Origin: Albibacillus kandeliae | Lineage (GTDB): Bacteria > Pseudomonadota > Alphaproteobacteria > Rhodobacterales > Rhodobacteraceae | DNA: 64,000 nucleotides | Direction of reading: 5' to 3' | NCBI RefSeq assembly: GCF_003116585.1 | Contig: NZ_QEHM01000001.1 | Coordinates: 868,001 to 932,000, forward strand | In this document: piece after piece, positions 47,656 through 57,981 of the stretch | Layout: every line of letters begins with the position of its first letter | Numbering within the stretch: the first letter of the stretch is position 1 | The notes under the pieces: generated by a model | Database searches by the model: none | What the model was told of the DNA's origin: nothing | What the model saw: only the letters and a program-made list of their open reading frames with translations | Program-made: the position numbers and the translations under genes

Positions 47656-47934
47656 CTTTGTCGCTCCCGGCGCGCCGATGCAGGAGCGTCTGCTCCGGCA
47701 ATCACGCTGCCTGCATCGGACGTTTGATACTCGTTGTGCTGAACACCCCGATATCTGCCACGTTTTGCTTCAATTTTGGAGAAACTTCTTAACTAATGGT
47801 TAACGGTGCGGACCCGTGGCAAGGATTGGCTGAGTCCTGTTTCTGCGCCGGGGGGTTGCCCTGCAGGGGGCGATGGCTTTACCTGCGCCCGACCGTCCCC
47901 GGGGGAGGGACCAAAGTTTCGGAGCAGACCCGAC

Positions 47935-48825
47935 ATGATTTCGTCGATGACCGGTTTCGCCTCGGCAAGGGGAGAGTTGCCGCCGTTCTCCTGGGCCTGG
48001 GAACTGCGCAGCGTTAATGCCAAGGGGCTGGACCTTCGCCTGCGCGTGCCGGACTGGCTCGACGGGCTCGAGGCCGCATTGCGGGCAGACCTGTCCAAGG
48101 CGCTGACCCGCGGCAACGTCACCCTGTCGCTGCGCCTGTCCCGCGACGAGGCAACCGGCGATCTCGCGCTGAACCGTCAGACCCTCGCAGCGGTGCTGGA
48201 CGCGCTGGCGGAAGTCGAGGCCGACGCGCTTGAGCGTGGGATAAACCTCGCGCCGTCCAAGGCGAGCGACCTGCTGGGCCTGCGCGGAGTCCTCGACAGC
48301 TCGGTCGGCGATGTCGATCCCGCGCCTCTGGTCGCCCGGCTGCGCGCCGAGTTTCCCGCGCTGGTCGAAAGCTTCCTGCAGATGCGCCGGGATGAAGGCG
48401 CGCAACTGGCGTCTGTCCTCGGGGAACAGGTCGGCCGGATCGAGGCACTGGCCGTTCAGGCCGCGGCGCTGGCCGAGGCCCGCAAGGATGCGATGGCCGA
48501 TACGCTGAAGGCGAACCTTGCCCGGGTGATGGACTCCGCAAATGGCGCAGACCCGGACCGCGTGGCGCAGGAACTGGCGCTGCTCGCGGTAAAGGCGGAT
48601 GTGACCGAAGAGATCGACCGGCTGAACGCCCACGTGGCCGCCGCGCGCGATCTGCTCTCCAAGGGCGGCGCGGTGGGGCGAAAACTCGATTTCCTGATGC
48701 AGGAATTCAACCGCGAGGCCAACACGCTCTGTTCCAAGTCGCAATCGGTCGAACTTACCGGCGTCGGGCTCGAGCTGAAGGCCGTCATTGACCAGATGCG
48801 CGAGCAGGTCCAGAACGTCGAGTGA
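47935..48825 (+). CDS. YicC-family endoribonuclease
   Basis: A 296-residue protein of the YicC/YloC family. The N-terminal [14 protein letters not shown] and [20 protein letters not shown], and the C-terminal DUF1732 region ([36 protein letters not shown]), are diagnostic. Escherichia coli YicC is an endoribonuclease that takes part in small RNA turnover. It sits directly before gmk, as in many bacteria. Confidence 0.94.
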   Translation: MISSMTGFASARGELPPFSWAWELRSVNAKGLDLRLRVPDWLDGLEAALRADLSKALTRGNVTLSLRLSRDEATGDLALNRQTLAAVLDALAEVEADALERGINLAPSKASDLLGLRGVLDSSVGDVDPAPLVARLRAEFPALVESFLQMRRDEGAQLASVLGEQVGRIEALAVQAAALAEARKDAMADTLKANLARVMDSANGADPDRVAQELALLAVKADVTEEIDRLNAHVAAARDLLSKGGAVGRKLDFLMQEFNREANTLCSKSQSVELTGVGLELKAVIDQMREQVQNVE

Positions 48826-48832
48826 CACGGAG

Positions 48833-49486
48833 ATGACCACGGACATGAGCAACCGGCGCGGCCTTCTTATCATCCTGAGCTCGCCCTCCGGCGCGGGCAA
48901 ATCCACGTTGGCCAAGCGGCTGCGCGACTGGGATTCGGGCCTGATCTTCTCGGTCAGCTCCACCACCCGCGCCCCAAGGCCGGGCGAGGTAGATGGCAAG
49001 GACTATCACTTTACCACCGAGGCCGCCTTCAAGGCGCAGGTGGCCAATGGCGACATGCTGGAACACGCCCATGTCTTCGGCAACTTCTACGGCTCGCCGC
49101 GCGGTCCGGTGCAGGACGCCATCGAGGCGGGCAACGACGTGCTGTTCGATATCGACTGGCAGGGCGCCCAGCAGATCCGCAACTCGGCGCTGGGTCAGCA
49201 CACGCTGTCGATCTTCCTGCTGCCGCCGTCGATCAAGGAACTGCACCGCCGCCTGATCGGACGCGGGCAGGACGACTCCGACACCATCGCGCGGCGCATG
49301 CAACGCAGCTGGGACGAGATCAGCCACTGGGACAGCTATGACTTCGTGCTGGTGAACGATGACCTCGACGCGACCGAGGAGAAGCTGAGGACCATCGTGA
49401 CCGCCACCCGGCTGCGCCGGATCCAGCAGCCGGGGCTGACCGGCCATGTCCGGACCCTGCAAACCGAATTCGAGGAGCAACTATGA
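48833..49486 (+). CDS. gmk: Guanylate kinase
   Basis: Converts GMP and ATP to GDP and ADP. A protein of 217 residues from the ATG at 48833; the ATG at 48845 (MSNRRG) is nearly as likely. P-loop [10 protein letters not shown], the GMP-binding [18 protein letters not shown], and [14 protein letters not shown], then [13 protein letters not shown] of the lid region. Seven bases after the yicC stop; its own stop overlaps the next ATG. Confidence 0.96.
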   Translation: MTTDMSNRRGLLIILSSPSGAGKSTLAKRLRDWDSGLIFSVSSTTRAPRPGEVDGKDYHFTTEAAFKAQVANGDMLEHAHVFGNFYGSPRGPVQDAIEAGNDVLFDIDWQGAQQIRNSALGQHTLSIFLLPPSIKELHRRLIGRGQDDSDTIARRMQRSWDEISHWDSYDFVLVNDDLDATEEKLRTIVTATRLRRIQQPGLTGHVRTLQTEFEEQL

Positions 49487-50010
49487 CCATCTATGCGCTT
49501 GGCGCCGACACGCCGCAACTTCACCCCGACACATGGGTCGCGCCGGACGCCAACGTCATCGGCAAGGTGATCATGGAGGAGGGGTCCTCGGTGTGGTTCG
49601 GCTGCACGCTGCGGGCCGATCACGAGATCATCCTGATCGGCGCGGGCAGCAACGTCCAGGAAAACTGCGTGATGCATATCGACGCCGGGTTTCCGTTGAC
49701 CATCGGCAAGAACTGCACCATCGGGCACAAGGCCATGCTGCACGGCTGCACCATCGGGGACGGAACACTCGTCGGGATGGGTGCGACCATCCTCAACGGG
49801 GCGCGCATCGGCAAGAACTGCCTGATCGGGGCAGGGGCGCTGGTGACCGAGGGCAAGGAAATCCCCGACAACTCGCTGGTCATGGGCTCCCCGGGCAAGA
49901 TCGTGCGCGAGATCGACGAGAAAGCCCTGCAGCGAATGATGGGCGGCACGCTGCATTACCAGGAACATATGCGCCGTTTCCGCTCGGAACTGAAAGTCGT
50001 CTCCAAATGA
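49483..50010 (+). CDS. Gamma-carbonic-anhydrase family protein
   Basis: A 175-residue left-handed beta-helix protein of hexapeptide repeats (YrdA/PaaY-like). The three putative metal histidines are in MHIDAG and GHKAMLHG. It may be a carbonic anhydrase or a thioesterase-like homologue; the acidic loop of the archaeal Cam enzyme is absent, so activity is uncertain. It overlaps gmk by four bases and the following PLP gene by four bases. Confidence 0.9.
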   Translation: MTIYALGADTPQLHPDTWVAPDANVIGKVIMEEGSSVWFGCTLRADHEIILIGAGSNVQENCVMHIDAGFPLTIGKNCTIGHKAMLHGCTIGDGTLVGMGATILNGARIGKNCLIGAGALVTEGKEIPDNSLVMGSPGKIVREIDEKALQRMMGGTLHYQEHMRRFRSELKVVSK

Positions 50011-51188
50011 AGAACTCCAAGGGGTCACTGCTGCGGCCCGATACCCTGCCCGAGAGCGCATCGCGCCCGGTGGTCACGCCGCTGTCGCCCTCCGTGGTCT
50101 ATGCCAGCGAAACGCCCGACGCCCTCGATGACCAGTACGAGGGCCGGACGCAGGGCTACACCTACTCGCGCGAGGGTCATCCCAACGCGGACGTCGTTGC
50201 AGCGCGCATCGACCGGATGGAGGGCGTCGAGGGCGGCGTCGTCACCGGGTCGGGCATGGCGGCGGTCACGGCGGTTCTGATGGGGCTGCTGAAGTCGGGC
50301 GATCATGTGATCGGGGGCAATCAGCTCTACGGTCGCTCGCTCCGGCTGATGAAAGAGGACATGCCGCGCCTTGGCATCGCGACCTCGCTGGCCGATCCTG
50401 GCGATGTTGGCGCGATGCGGGCCGCCATCCGTCCCGAAACCCGGATGATCCTTGTCGAGGTGGTGTCGAACCCCACGCTGCGGGTGGCCGATATCGCAGG
50501 CATCGCAGCACTGGCCAAGGAACATGGGCTTCTGCTGGTGGTCGACAATACCTTCACCACGCCGCGCGGGTTCAAACCCTTCGAGCATGGCGCCGATATC
50601 GTGATCCATTCGATCACCAAGCTCCTGTCGGGACACTCCGACGTGATGCTTGGCTATGTCGCGGCGCGGGATCCTGCGCTGGCCCAGCGGCTGCGCGTCT
50701 TCTCGGTCACCACCGGCCTGACCGCGAGCCCCTTCGACTGCTGGCTGGCCGAGCGCGGAATGCTGACTTTCGAACTCCGGTTCGAGCGGGCACAAGCCAC
50801 GGCGGCAACCTTGGCGGATCATCTCGCTGGGCTGCCGGGCGTGGCTCGGGTGATCTACCCAGGCCGCTCCGATCATCCCGATCACGCGCGCGCTCAGGAA
50901 CTGCTGGGCGACAATGCCTGCAACATGGTGAGTTTCGAGCTGAAGGGCGGGCGCGCCGCCGCCAATGCCTTTACCCGTGCGGCCGAAGGTCTGGCCTTTG
51001 CACCGACGCTGGGCGATGTGGGCACGACCCTGTCGCACCCCGCGTCCTCCTCGCATCGCGCGCTGACGCCCGAGGAACGGACCGGTCTGGGCCTGTCGGA
51101 AGGCTTCTTCCGCGTGTCGGTCGGGCTTGAGGAGCCGCAGGCGCTTTGCCGCATCTTCGCCGACGCGGTTGCCGCCGCCGTCGCCTGA
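50007..51188 (+). CDS. Cys/Met metabolism PLP-dependent lyase (cystathionine gamma/beta-lyase or synthase type)
   Basis: A 393-residue PLP enzyme of the trans-sulfuration family. The family motifs YTYSREGHPNADVVAARIDRM... , GSGMAAVTAVLMGLLKSGDH, VVDNTFTTP and the PLP lysine in HSITKLLSGHSD are present. The late segment GDVGTTLSHPASSSH is the substrate-binding region. Which of cystathionine beta-lyase, gamma-synthase or gamma-lyase it is cannot be settled from sequence alone. Coupled to the gene upstream; phoR follows 14 bases later. Confidence 0.88.
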   Translation: MKNSKGSLLRPDTLPESASRPVVTPLSPSVVYASETPDALDDQYEGRTQGYTYSREGHPNADVVAARIDRMEGVEGGVVTGSGMAAVTAVLMGLLKSGDHVIGGNQLYGRSLRLMKEDMPRLGIATSLADPGDVGAMRAAIRPETRMILVEVVSNPTLRVADIAGIAALAKEHGLLLVVDNTFTTPRGFKPFEHGADIVIHSITKLLSGHSDVMLGYVAARDPALAQRLRVFSVTTGLTASPFDCWLAERGMLTFELRFERAQATAATLADHLAGLPGVARVIYPGRSDHPDHARAQELLGDNACNMVSFELKGGRAAANAFTRAAEGLAFAPTLGDVGTTLSHPASSSHRALTPEERTGLGLSEGFFRVSVGLEEPQALCRIFADAVAAAVA

Positions 51189-51202
51189 GTCCGGAGACAC
51201 CT

Positions 51203-52234
51203 ATGCCCGAGGATACGCTGGGACACCTTCTGGCCGCCATGCCGATCCCAGTCCTGCTGGTGGAGGCGGGCGAGCGCATCGCTGCGGCCAACGCGGATGC
51301 GCTCACACTCCTCGGGCAGCAGATCCAGGGGCGGCACTTCGCCACTATCCTGCGCCAGCCCGAGTTGGCCGAGGCCATCGAAGGAACTCTCAGGGACGAA
51401 CGGCCGCGCCAGGTGCGCTATCTCAGCAACGATGGCGCGCATGACACCACCTTCGACGTGTCCTGCCGTTACGTGCCGTCCTCGCGCGGGGTGCTAGTGG
51501 CCTTCCTCGACGTGACCCACATGGAGCAGGCGGGCCAGATGCGGCGCGACTTCGTGGCCAATGTCAGCCACGAGCTGCGCACGCCACTGACCGCGCTGAT
51601 GGGGTTCATCGAGACCCTGCGTGGCGCCGCCGCGGACGATCCAGCGGCGCGCGACCGGTTCCTTGCCATCATGCAGGACGAGGCCGGGCGAATGAACCGA
51701 CTGGTCGGCGACCTGCTGTCACTGAGCCGTGTCGAGAGCCAGGAGCGGGTCCGACCGAAGGATCCGGTGGACCTCGCCGACAAGATTTCGTCGGTGCTGA
51801 ACGCCATGCGCCCGCTGGCAGAAGAGGCAGGGGTTACGTTTCACTACGTCAAGCCCGACAGCCCCGTCATGGTGCCGGGCGATTCCGATCAGATCCGGCA
51901 GATCTTCACCAATCTGGTGGAGAATGCCCTCAAGTACGGCGGATCCGGCGAGACCGTCACGGTGACGCTGACGACCTCTGAGCGCGACCCGGCGCTGCGT
52001 GCGCCTGCCGCGCGGGTTCAGGTCATCGACAAGGGGCCGGGCATCGACCCGATGCACCTTCCGCGCCTGACCGAGCGCTTCTACCGGGCCGACAACCACC
52101 GGTCTCGGATGCTGGGCGGCACCGGCCTTGGCCTTGCCATCGTAAAGCACGTGGTGAACCGTCACCGGGGTCGGCTGAGGGTCGAAAGCGAGCTGGGGCA
52201 GGGCGCTACCTTCACGGTGATTCTGCCAATGTAA
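51203..52234 (+). CDS. phoR: PhoR-type sensor histidine kinase without membrane helices
   Basis: A 343-residue histidine kinase placed directly before the pst-pho genes. A PAS domain (about 8-105) is followed by HisKA with H123 in FVANVSHELRTPLTALMGF, and a HATPase domain with the N box (FTNLVENALKYGG), DKGPGID, and GGTGLGLAIVKHV. Unlike Escherichia coli PhoR it has no hydrophobic membrane segment before the PAS domain, so it appears cytosolic or peripheral and must sense PstB/PhoU contacts. A GGAG ribosome-binding site precedes the ATG at 51203. Confidence 0.9.
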   Translation: MPEDTLGHLLAAMPIPVLLVEAGERIAAANADALTLLGQQIQGRHFATILRQPELAEAIEGTLRDERPRQVRYLSNDGAHDTTFDVSCRYVPSSRGVLVAFLDVTHMEQAGQMRRDFVANVSHELRTPLTALMGFIETLRGAAADDPAARDRFLAIMQDEAGRMNRLVGDLLSLSRVESQERVRPKDPVDLADKISSVLNAMRPLAEEAGVTFHYVKPDSPVMVPGDSDQIRQIFTNLVENALKYGGSGETVTVTLTTSERDPALRAPAARVQVIDKGPGIDPMHLPRLTERFYRADNHRSRMLGGTGLGLAIVKHVVNRHRGRLRVESELGQGATFTVILPM

Positions 52235-52381
52235 CAGTTTCGTGGTGAGCGCCGTCAGGTGCGGCCGCGGATCCGTGAATCCGTCACAATTGGCGGTGAA
52301 TCCGTTTTCTGTAATGGGTTGAGGCGCTTCCGGTCTTCGCGTTGACAGTGGGCAGCCCAAACTATTTTGCGGAAACGCTGG

Positions 52382-52410
52382 TTGTCATATAACTGTTACA
52401 CAGCTGTCAC
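52382..52410 (+). promoter_or_regulatory. Triple Pho box upstream of pstS
   Basis: Three seven-base repeats, TTGTCAT (52382), CTGTTAC (52393) and CTGTCAC (52404), each separated by four A/T-rich or mixed bases, give the 11-base period of PhoB binding sites. They lie 80 bases before pstS and should activate pstSCAB-phoU-phoB under phosphate limitation. Confidence 0.88.
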
Positions 52411-52491
52411 AAAACCATTGCTCAGGGCCGGTAGCTGCAGGCCCAAGATCATCATGGGGGTGATCGCAATATTCCTGAACAGGAGGAACGC

Positions 52492-53535
52492 ATGTCGTTC
52501 GCAAAAATGACCGTTTCCGGGCTGGCCCTCGCCGCCCTGTCCGCAACTGCTGCTGTCGCGCGTGACCAGGTGCAGGTCGCCGGCTCCAGCACCGTGCTGC
52601 CCTACGCGTCCATCGTTGCCGAAGCCTTCGGCGAAAACTTCGACTTCCCGACCCCCGTCGTTGAATCGGGCGGCTCCTCTGCCGGCCTGAAGCGCTTCTG
52701 TGAAGGTGTTGGCGAGAACACCATCGACGTCGCCAACGCATCGCGCAAGATCAAGGACAGCGAAGTGAAGGCCTGCGCCGACGCCGGCGTGACCGACATC
52801 ATCGAAGTCCGCATCGGTTATGACGGCATCGTGTTCGCCAGCCAGCTGAACGGCCCGGCCTACGACGCCTTCGAGCCCGCCGACCTCTACAACGCCCTGG
52901 CCGCCAAGGTCGTCAAGGACGGTGCTCTGGTCGACAACACCTACGCCCAGTGGGCCGACTTCAACGGCGACCTGCCGGCAGAAGACATCGTTGCCTTCAT
53001 CCCGGGCACCAAGCACGGCACCCGTGAAGTGTTCGAAGAAAAGGTGATCCTGGCCGGCTGTGAAGCCACCGGCGCCCTGGAAGCCTACAAGGCCGAGAAC
53101 GGCGGCGACGAGAAAGCTGCCGAGAAGTCCTGCATGACGCTGCGCACCGACGGCAAGTCGGTCGACATCGACGGCGACTACACCGAGACCCTGGCCCGCA
53201 TCGACAGCAACCCGAACGGGATCGGCGTCTTCGGCCTGGCCTTCTACGAAAACAACACCGACAAGCTCAAAGTCGCGACCATGTCCGGCGTTGCAGCTTC
53301 GACCGAGTCCATCGCTTCGGGCGAGTACCCGGTGTCGCGCCCGCTGTTCTTCTACATCAAGAAGGCCCACATCGGCGTGATCCCCGGCCTGAAAGAGTTT
53401 GCCGAGTTCTTCGTCTCTGACGAGATCGCTGGCCCCGATGGCCCGCTGGCCCAGTACGGCCTCGTGTCCGACCCGGAACTGGCCGACACCCAGGCTGTCG
53501 TTTCCGAAGAAAAGACCATGGGCAACAACTCGTAA
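52492..53535 (+). CDS. pstS: PstS, periplasmic phosphate-binding protein
   Basis: A 347-residue phosphate-binding protein with a signal peptide (about 1-23). Phosphate-contact segments AGSSTVLPYASIVAE, ESGGSSAGLKRFCEG, DVANASRKIK, GTKHGTREVFEEKV and GIGVFGLAFYENN are present. It feeds the PstCAB transporter encoded next and is preceded by Pho boxes. Its two cysteine pairs could be disulfides. Confidence 0.95.
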   Translation: MSFAKMTVSGLALAALSATAAVARDQVQVAGSSTVLPYASIVAEAFGENFDFPTPVVESGGSSAGLKRFCEGVGENTIDVANASRKIKDSEVKACADAGVTDIIEVRIGYDGIVFASQLNGPAYDAFEPADLYNALAAKVVKDGALVDNTYAQWADFNGDLPAEDIVAFIPGTKHGTREVFEEKVILAGCEATGALEAYKAENGGDEKAAEKSCMTLRTDGKSVDIDGDYTETLARIDSNPNGIGVFGLAFYENNTDKLKVATMSGVAASTESIASGEYPVSRPLFFYIKKAHIGVIPGLKEFAEFFVSDEIAGPDGPLAQYGLVSDPELADTQAVVSEEKTMGNNS

Positions 53536-53614
53536 GAGTTGATCTCCCGACCGGGGCGCCTGCCGCCCCGGTCATTCCCTGCGATCATCCGAAAATACCG
53601 ACGGAGCGGCTGCC

Positions 53615-55087
53615 ATGCCCGTGATCTGGATCGTCACGTTTCTTTTAGTTCTTTCCATTGCGGGATATGTCGCCGGCCGCGCCCGGGCATTTCAATCCGC
53701 GTCGGGCGATGTCCGACAGATGCATTCCCTTCCCGGATACTACGGCTATAACGTCGCGCTGACCTCACTGGTGCCCGCGCTGCTGGTCCTCGCCGTCTGG
53801 CTGCTGGTCCAGCCGATGCTGATCGAGAGCCGCGTGGCCGGGATGCTGCCCGCCGAGGTCATTCCCGAGGGTTCGAACCAGAGCCTGGTGATGAGCGACG
53901 TGCGCCGCGTGGCCGAGGGCCTCGATATCGCCATCGAGCGCGGCGTGATGACCGAAGAGTCCGCCAGTTCGATCCGCACCGAGTTTACCGACGTGCGCGG
54001 TCGCCTCGGTGAGGTCGGCGTTGCGCTCGGCTCCGATGTGCGCCCCGAAGTGCTCCGCGCCGCGCAGGCCTACCGCTCGATGAGTTCCAAGGGTTCGCTG
54101 GCGATGACCATCGTGGTCGGCCTGCTGGCCATTGGCGGGCTCGCGCTTGCCTTCAGCCGGACCAACAAGGACTTCCGCGCCCGCAACGTGGTGGAGCGCG
54201 GCGTGATGGCGCTGCTGATCCTCGCGGCCTGCATCGCGATCCTCACCACCATCGGCATTGTCCTGTCGATGCTGTTCGAGACGATGAACTTCTTCCGCCT
54301 GCACTCGTGGACCGACTTCTTCTTCGGCTCTACCTGGGCCCCGAACTTCCGCGGTGACAGCGACCTGTCGATCCTGCCGCTGCTCTGGGGGACGCTCTAC
54401 ATCTCCTTCATCGCACTGCTGGTGGCGGTTCCGATCGGCCTCTTCGCGGCGATCTACCTCTCGGAATACGCCAGCAACGCGGTCCGCTCGGTCGCCAAGC
54501 CGCTGCTCGAGATCCTCGCCGGTATCCCGACCATCGTCTACGGTCTCTTCGCCCTGCTTACCGTGGGTCCGGCCCTGATGAAGGTCTTTGGCCAGGGCGG
54601 CATGGCCGGCGTCGGCTGGATGAGCGGCGCGACGTCGGTGCTGACTGCCGGTCTCGTCATGGGTATCATGCTGATCCCCTTCGTGTCCTCGCTGTCCGAC
54701 GACATCATCAACTCAGTGCCGCAGGCGATGCGCGACGGTTCGCTCGGGCTCGGTGCCACGCAGTCCGAAACTGTGCGTCAGGTGGTCATGCCCGCCGCGC
54801 TCCCCGGCATCGTCGGTGCCATCCTGCTGGCGGCCTCGCGCGCCATCGGTGAAACCATGATCGTGGTCATGGGGGCAGGGGCCGTCGCCAAATTCTCGGT
54901 CAACCCGCTGGAATCGATGACCACCATCACCACCCGGATCGTCAGCCAGCTGACCGGCGACACCGATTTTGCCAGCCCCGAGACGCTGGTGGCCTTCGCC
55001 CTCGGCCTCACGCTCTTTGTCCTTACCCTCGGGCTCAATATCCTGGCGCTCTACATCGTGCGCAAATACCGGGAGCAGTACGAATGA
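53615..55087 (+). CDS. pstC: PstC, phosphate ABC transporter permease
   Basis: A 490-residue permease, longer than enterobacterial PstC (about 320). The first 200 residues are an N-terminal extension with two or three helices and a periplasmic-looking coiled segment, as in other alphaproteobacterial PstC proteins. The permease core (about 240-490) has WGTLYISFIALLVAVPIGLFA, EILAGIPTIVYGLFAL and the EAA loop SVPQAMRDGSLGLGATQSE. Confidence 0.94.
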   Translation: MPVIWIVTFLLVLSIAGYVAGRARAFQSASGDVRQMHSLPGYYGYNVALTSLVPALLVLAVWLLVQPMLIESRVAGMLPAEVIPEGSNQSLVMSDVRRVAEGLDIAIERGVMTEESASSIRTEFTDVRGRLGEVGVALGSDVRPEVLRAAQAYRSMSSKGSLAMTIVVGLLAIGGLALAFSRTNKDFRARNVVERGVMALLILAACIAILTTIGIVLSMLFETMNFFRLHSWTDFFFGSTWAPNFRGDSDLSILPLLWGTLYISFIALLVAVPIGLFAAIYLSEYASNAVRSVAKPLLEILAGIPTIVYGLFALLTVGPALMKVFGQGGMAGVGWMSGATSVLTAGLVMGIMLIPFVSSLSDDIINSVPQAMRDGSLGLGATQSETVRQVVMPAALPGIVGAILLAASRAIGETMIVVMGAGAVAKFSVNPLESMTTITTRIVSQLTGDTDFASPETLVAFALGLTLFVLTLGLNILALYIVRKYREQYE

Positions 55088-56442
55088 CCGATATCACCAA
55101 TCTCCCGGGAAACGCCGCCGAACCGCGCAAGCACGGCTCGCTCCTTGAAAAGGACGCCCGGACCGCACGCCGCAACGCCGCCGAGAAACGGTTCCAGGTC
55201 TACGGCATGGTGGCCATCGGCATCGGCCTCCTGATGCTGGTCATCCTCGTCGTCAACATCTTCAGCCAGGGCCTCGGGGCGTTCCAGCAGACCTTCGTCA
55301 CGCTCGAAGTTCAACTGGACGAGTCCAAGCTCGACAAGAACGGCAACCGGAACCTCGAGGAAATCAAGAAGGTCTCGACCTTTGGATATGCGCCGCTGAT
55401 CCAGCAGGCCTTCGAGGCCAAGGTCGCCGCTGACGGTATCGAGACTGCGCTGCCCGGCAAGGCGATGGCAGACATCCTGTCGAAGAGCGCCGCCGCACAG
55501 CTGCGGGACTTCGTCATCGCCAACCCCGACGAGATCGGCAAGACGGTCGAGTTCCGCTTTCTCGCCAACAGCCGCGTCGATGGTTACCTCAAGGGGCGCG
55601 TGACACGCGAGTCCATCGTGAACGACAAGAACGTCACCGCCGAGCAACTGGATTTCGTCGACGCGCTGAAAGAAGATGGCGTGCTGGCCAAGACCTTCAA
55701 CATGAGCTTCATCACCGGTGCTGACGCCTCCGACCAACGTCCGGAGGACGCGGGCATGGGCGTGTCGATGCTGGGCTCGCTGTTCATGATGCTGGTGGTC
55801 CTGATCCTGTCCCTCCCGATCGGCGTCGCGGCGTCGATCTACCTCGAGGAATTCGCGGCCAAGAACTGGCTGACCGACATCATCGAGGTGAACATCTCGA
55901 ACCTCGCGGCGGTACCTTCTATCGTTTTCGGTATCCTCGGCCTCGCGGTCTTCATCAACTACATGCACCTGCCCATGTCGGCTCCGCTGGTTGGGGGCCT
56001 CGTGCTCACGCTGATGACCCTGCCGACGATCATCATCTCGACCCGTGCCTCTCTGAAGGCAGTTCCGCCGTCGATCCGCGACGCTGCGCTTGGGGTCGGC
56101 GCCTCGAAGATGCAGGCGGTGTTTCACCATGTGCTGCCGCTCGCCGCACCGGGGATCCTGACCGGCACCATCATCGGCCTGGCCCAGGCGCTGGGGGAAA
56201 CCGCACCGTTGCTGCTGATCGGGATGGTCGGTTTCATCGCCTCGAACGCGCCTGACAGCATCGCGTCGGGCCTGCTCTCGCCGAACTCCGCCATGCCTGC
56301 CCAGATCTACGAATGGGCGAAACGCGCGGATCCGGCCTTTTACGAACGCGCTTGGGGCGGCATCATCATCCTGCTGCTGTTCCTGATCACAATGAACACG
56401 GTGGCCGTGATCCTGCGCCGCCGCTTTGAACGCCGCTGGTAA
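55084..56442 (+). CDS. pstA: PstA, phosphate ABC transporter permease
   Basis: A 452-residue permease partner of PstC with an extended N-terminal half: one helix (about 40-62) and a soluble periplasmic domain of about 170 residues before the permease core. Core motifs: [37 protein letters not shown] and the EAA loop [17 protein letters not shown]. It overlaps pstC by four bases. Confidence 0.94.
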   Translation: MTDITNLPGNAAEPRKHGSLLEKDARTARRNAAEKRFQVYGMVAIGIGLLMLVILVVNIFSQGLGAFQQTFVTLEVQLDESKLDKNGNRNLEEIKKVSTFGYAPLIQQAFEAKVAADGIETALPGKAMADILSKSAAAQLRDFVIANPDEIGKTVEFRFLANSRVDGYLKGRVTRESIVNDKNVTAEQLDFVDALKEDGVLAKTFNMSFITGADASDQRPEDAGMGVSMLGSLFMMLVVLILSLPIGVAASIYLEEFAAKNWLTDIIEVNISNLAAVPSIVFGILGLAVFINYMHLPMSAPLVGGLVLTLMTLPTIIISTRASLKAVPPSIRDAALGVGASKMQAVFHHVLPLAAPGILTGTIIGLAQALGETAPLLLIGMVGFIASNAPDSIASGLLSPNSAMPAQIYEWAKRADPAFYERAWGGIIILLLFLITMNTVAVILRRRFERRW

Positions 56443-56452
56443 GGAGCGTCAC

Positions 56453-57250
56453 ATGAACCAGATGACTGCTTTGGAGAAAGACGTGGACACGAACGAAATC
56501 AAGATCAACGCAAGTAACGTCCAGGTTTTCTACGGCGAATCCCACGCCATCAAGGATGTGAACGTCCAGATCGAAGACAAGACCGTCACGGCCTTCATCG
56601 GCCCGTCGGGCTGTGGCAAGTCGACCTTCCTGCGCTGCCTGAACCGGATGAACGACACCATCGACATCTGCCGTGTCGAGGGCGAGATCCTGCTGGACGG
56701 CGAGAATATCTACGACAAGAAGGTCGATCCGGTACAACTGCGCGCCAAGGTGGGCATGGTGTTCCAGAAGCCGAACCCGTTCCCCAAATCGATCTACGAC
56801 AACGTGGCCTACGGGCCCCGGATCCACGGCCTTGCCAAGAACAAGGCCGACCTGGACGAGATCGTCGAGAGGGCCCTGCGCCGTGGCGCCATCTGGAACG
56901 AGGTCAAGGACCGTCTGCACGCACCGGGCACCGGTCTGTCGGGCGGTCAGCAGCAGCGTCTGTGCATTGCGCGCGCCGTGGCAACCGAACCGGAAGTCCT
57001 GCTGATGGACGAACCCTGTTCCGCGCTCGACCCGATTGCCACCGCGCAGGTGGAGGAACTGATCGACGAACTGAAGCAGAACTATTCGGTCGTCATCGTG
57101 ACCCACTCGATGCAACAGGCCGCGCGCGTCAGCCAGAAGACCGCCTTCTTCCATCTCGGAAACCTCGTCGAGTTCGGCGAAACGGGCCAGATCTTCACCA
57201 ACCCCGTCGACCCGCGCACCGAGAGCTACATTACCGGCCGTATCGGCTGA
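56453..57250 (+). CDS. pstB: PstB, phosphate ABC transporter ATPase
   Basis: A 265-residue ABC ATPase. Walker [10 protein letters not shown], the PstB-typical [28 protein letters not shown], signature [14 protein letters not shown] and Walker [14 protein letters not shown], with the [11 protein letters not shown] switch region. The ATG at 56453 has an AAGGAG ribosome-binding site; the reading frame upstream overlaps pstA and is not used. Confidence 0.97.
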   Translation: MNQMTALEKDVDTNEIKINASNVQVFYGESHAIKDVNVQIEDKTVTAFIGPSGCGKSTFLRCLNRMNDTIDICRVEGEILLDGENIYDKKVDPVQLRAKVGMVFQKPNPFPKSIYDNVAYGPRIHGLAKNKADLDEIVERALRRGAIWNEVKDRLHAPGTGLSGGQQQRLCIARAVATEPEVLLMDEPCSALDPIATAQVEELIDELKQNYSVVIVTHSMQQAARVSQKTAFFHLGNLVEFGETGQIFTNPVDPRTESYITGRIG

Positions 57251-57263
57251 GGAGTATTTGACA

Positions 57264-57977
57264 ATGTCGGATCAACACATCGCATCGGCCTTCGACCGCG
57301 ACCTCGAAGCCATTCAGGCCCGGATCATGAAGATGGGCGGCCTCGTCGAGGCGGCTATCCGCGACGCCGCCACCTCGCTGGAGAACAGCGACGAGGAGCT
57401 GGCCGAACAGGTGCGCAAGGGTGACCTTGCCATCGACGGGCTGGAAGAACTGATCAACGAAGAGGCCGCGCGCGTCATCGCGCTGCGGGCTCCGACCGCG
57501 ATCGACCTGCGCCTCGTGCTCACGGTCATGAAGATCAGCGGCAACCTCGAACGCATCGCTGACTATGCCAAGAACATCGCCAAGCGGACCGGTGTCCTGG
57601 CCCAGATGTCGCCGGTGCCGGATGCCGCCAGCGCCCTGCGCCGGATGGCACGTGAGGTCGAGCTGATGCTGAAGAACGCGCTCGATTCCTACATCCAGCG
57701 CGATGCCGAACTGGCCGAGGACGTGATCCAGCGCGATCTGGAAGTCGACCAGATGTACAACGCCCTGTTCCGCCAGTTCCTGACCTTCATGATGGAAGAC
57801 CCGCGCAACATCACGCCCTGCATGCATCTCCACTTCATCGCCAAGAACGTGGAGCGCATGGGGGACCACGCCACTTCGATCGCCGAGCAGGTGGTCTATC
57901 TCGTCACGGGCGACCGTCCGGACGAAAGCCGTCCCAAGGCCGATCTGACTTCGGAAACGGCGATCCTGGACAAGTAA
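57264..57977 (+). CDS. phoU: PhoU, phosphate signalling protein
   Basis: A 237-residue all-helical protein with two PhoU repeats. Each has the acidic metal-binding pattern (ERIADYAKNIAKR in the first, ERMGDHATSIAEQV in the second). It links the Pst transporter to PhoR and represses the Pho response in high phosphate. The ATG at 57264 follows a GAGGAG site; a TTG at 57258 is less likely. Confidence 0.96.
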   Translation: MSDQHIASAFDRDLEAIQARIMKMGGLVEAAIRDAATSLENSDEELAEQVRKGDLAIDGLEELINEEAARVIALRAPTAIDLRLVLTVMKISGNLERIADYAKNIAKRTGVLAQMSPVPDAASALRRMAREVELMLKNALDSYIQRDAELAEDVIQRDLEVDQMYNALFRQFLTFMMEDPRNITPCMHLHFIAKNVERMGDHATSIAEQVVYLVTGDRPDESRPKADLTSETAILDK

Positions 57978-57981
57978 GCCG

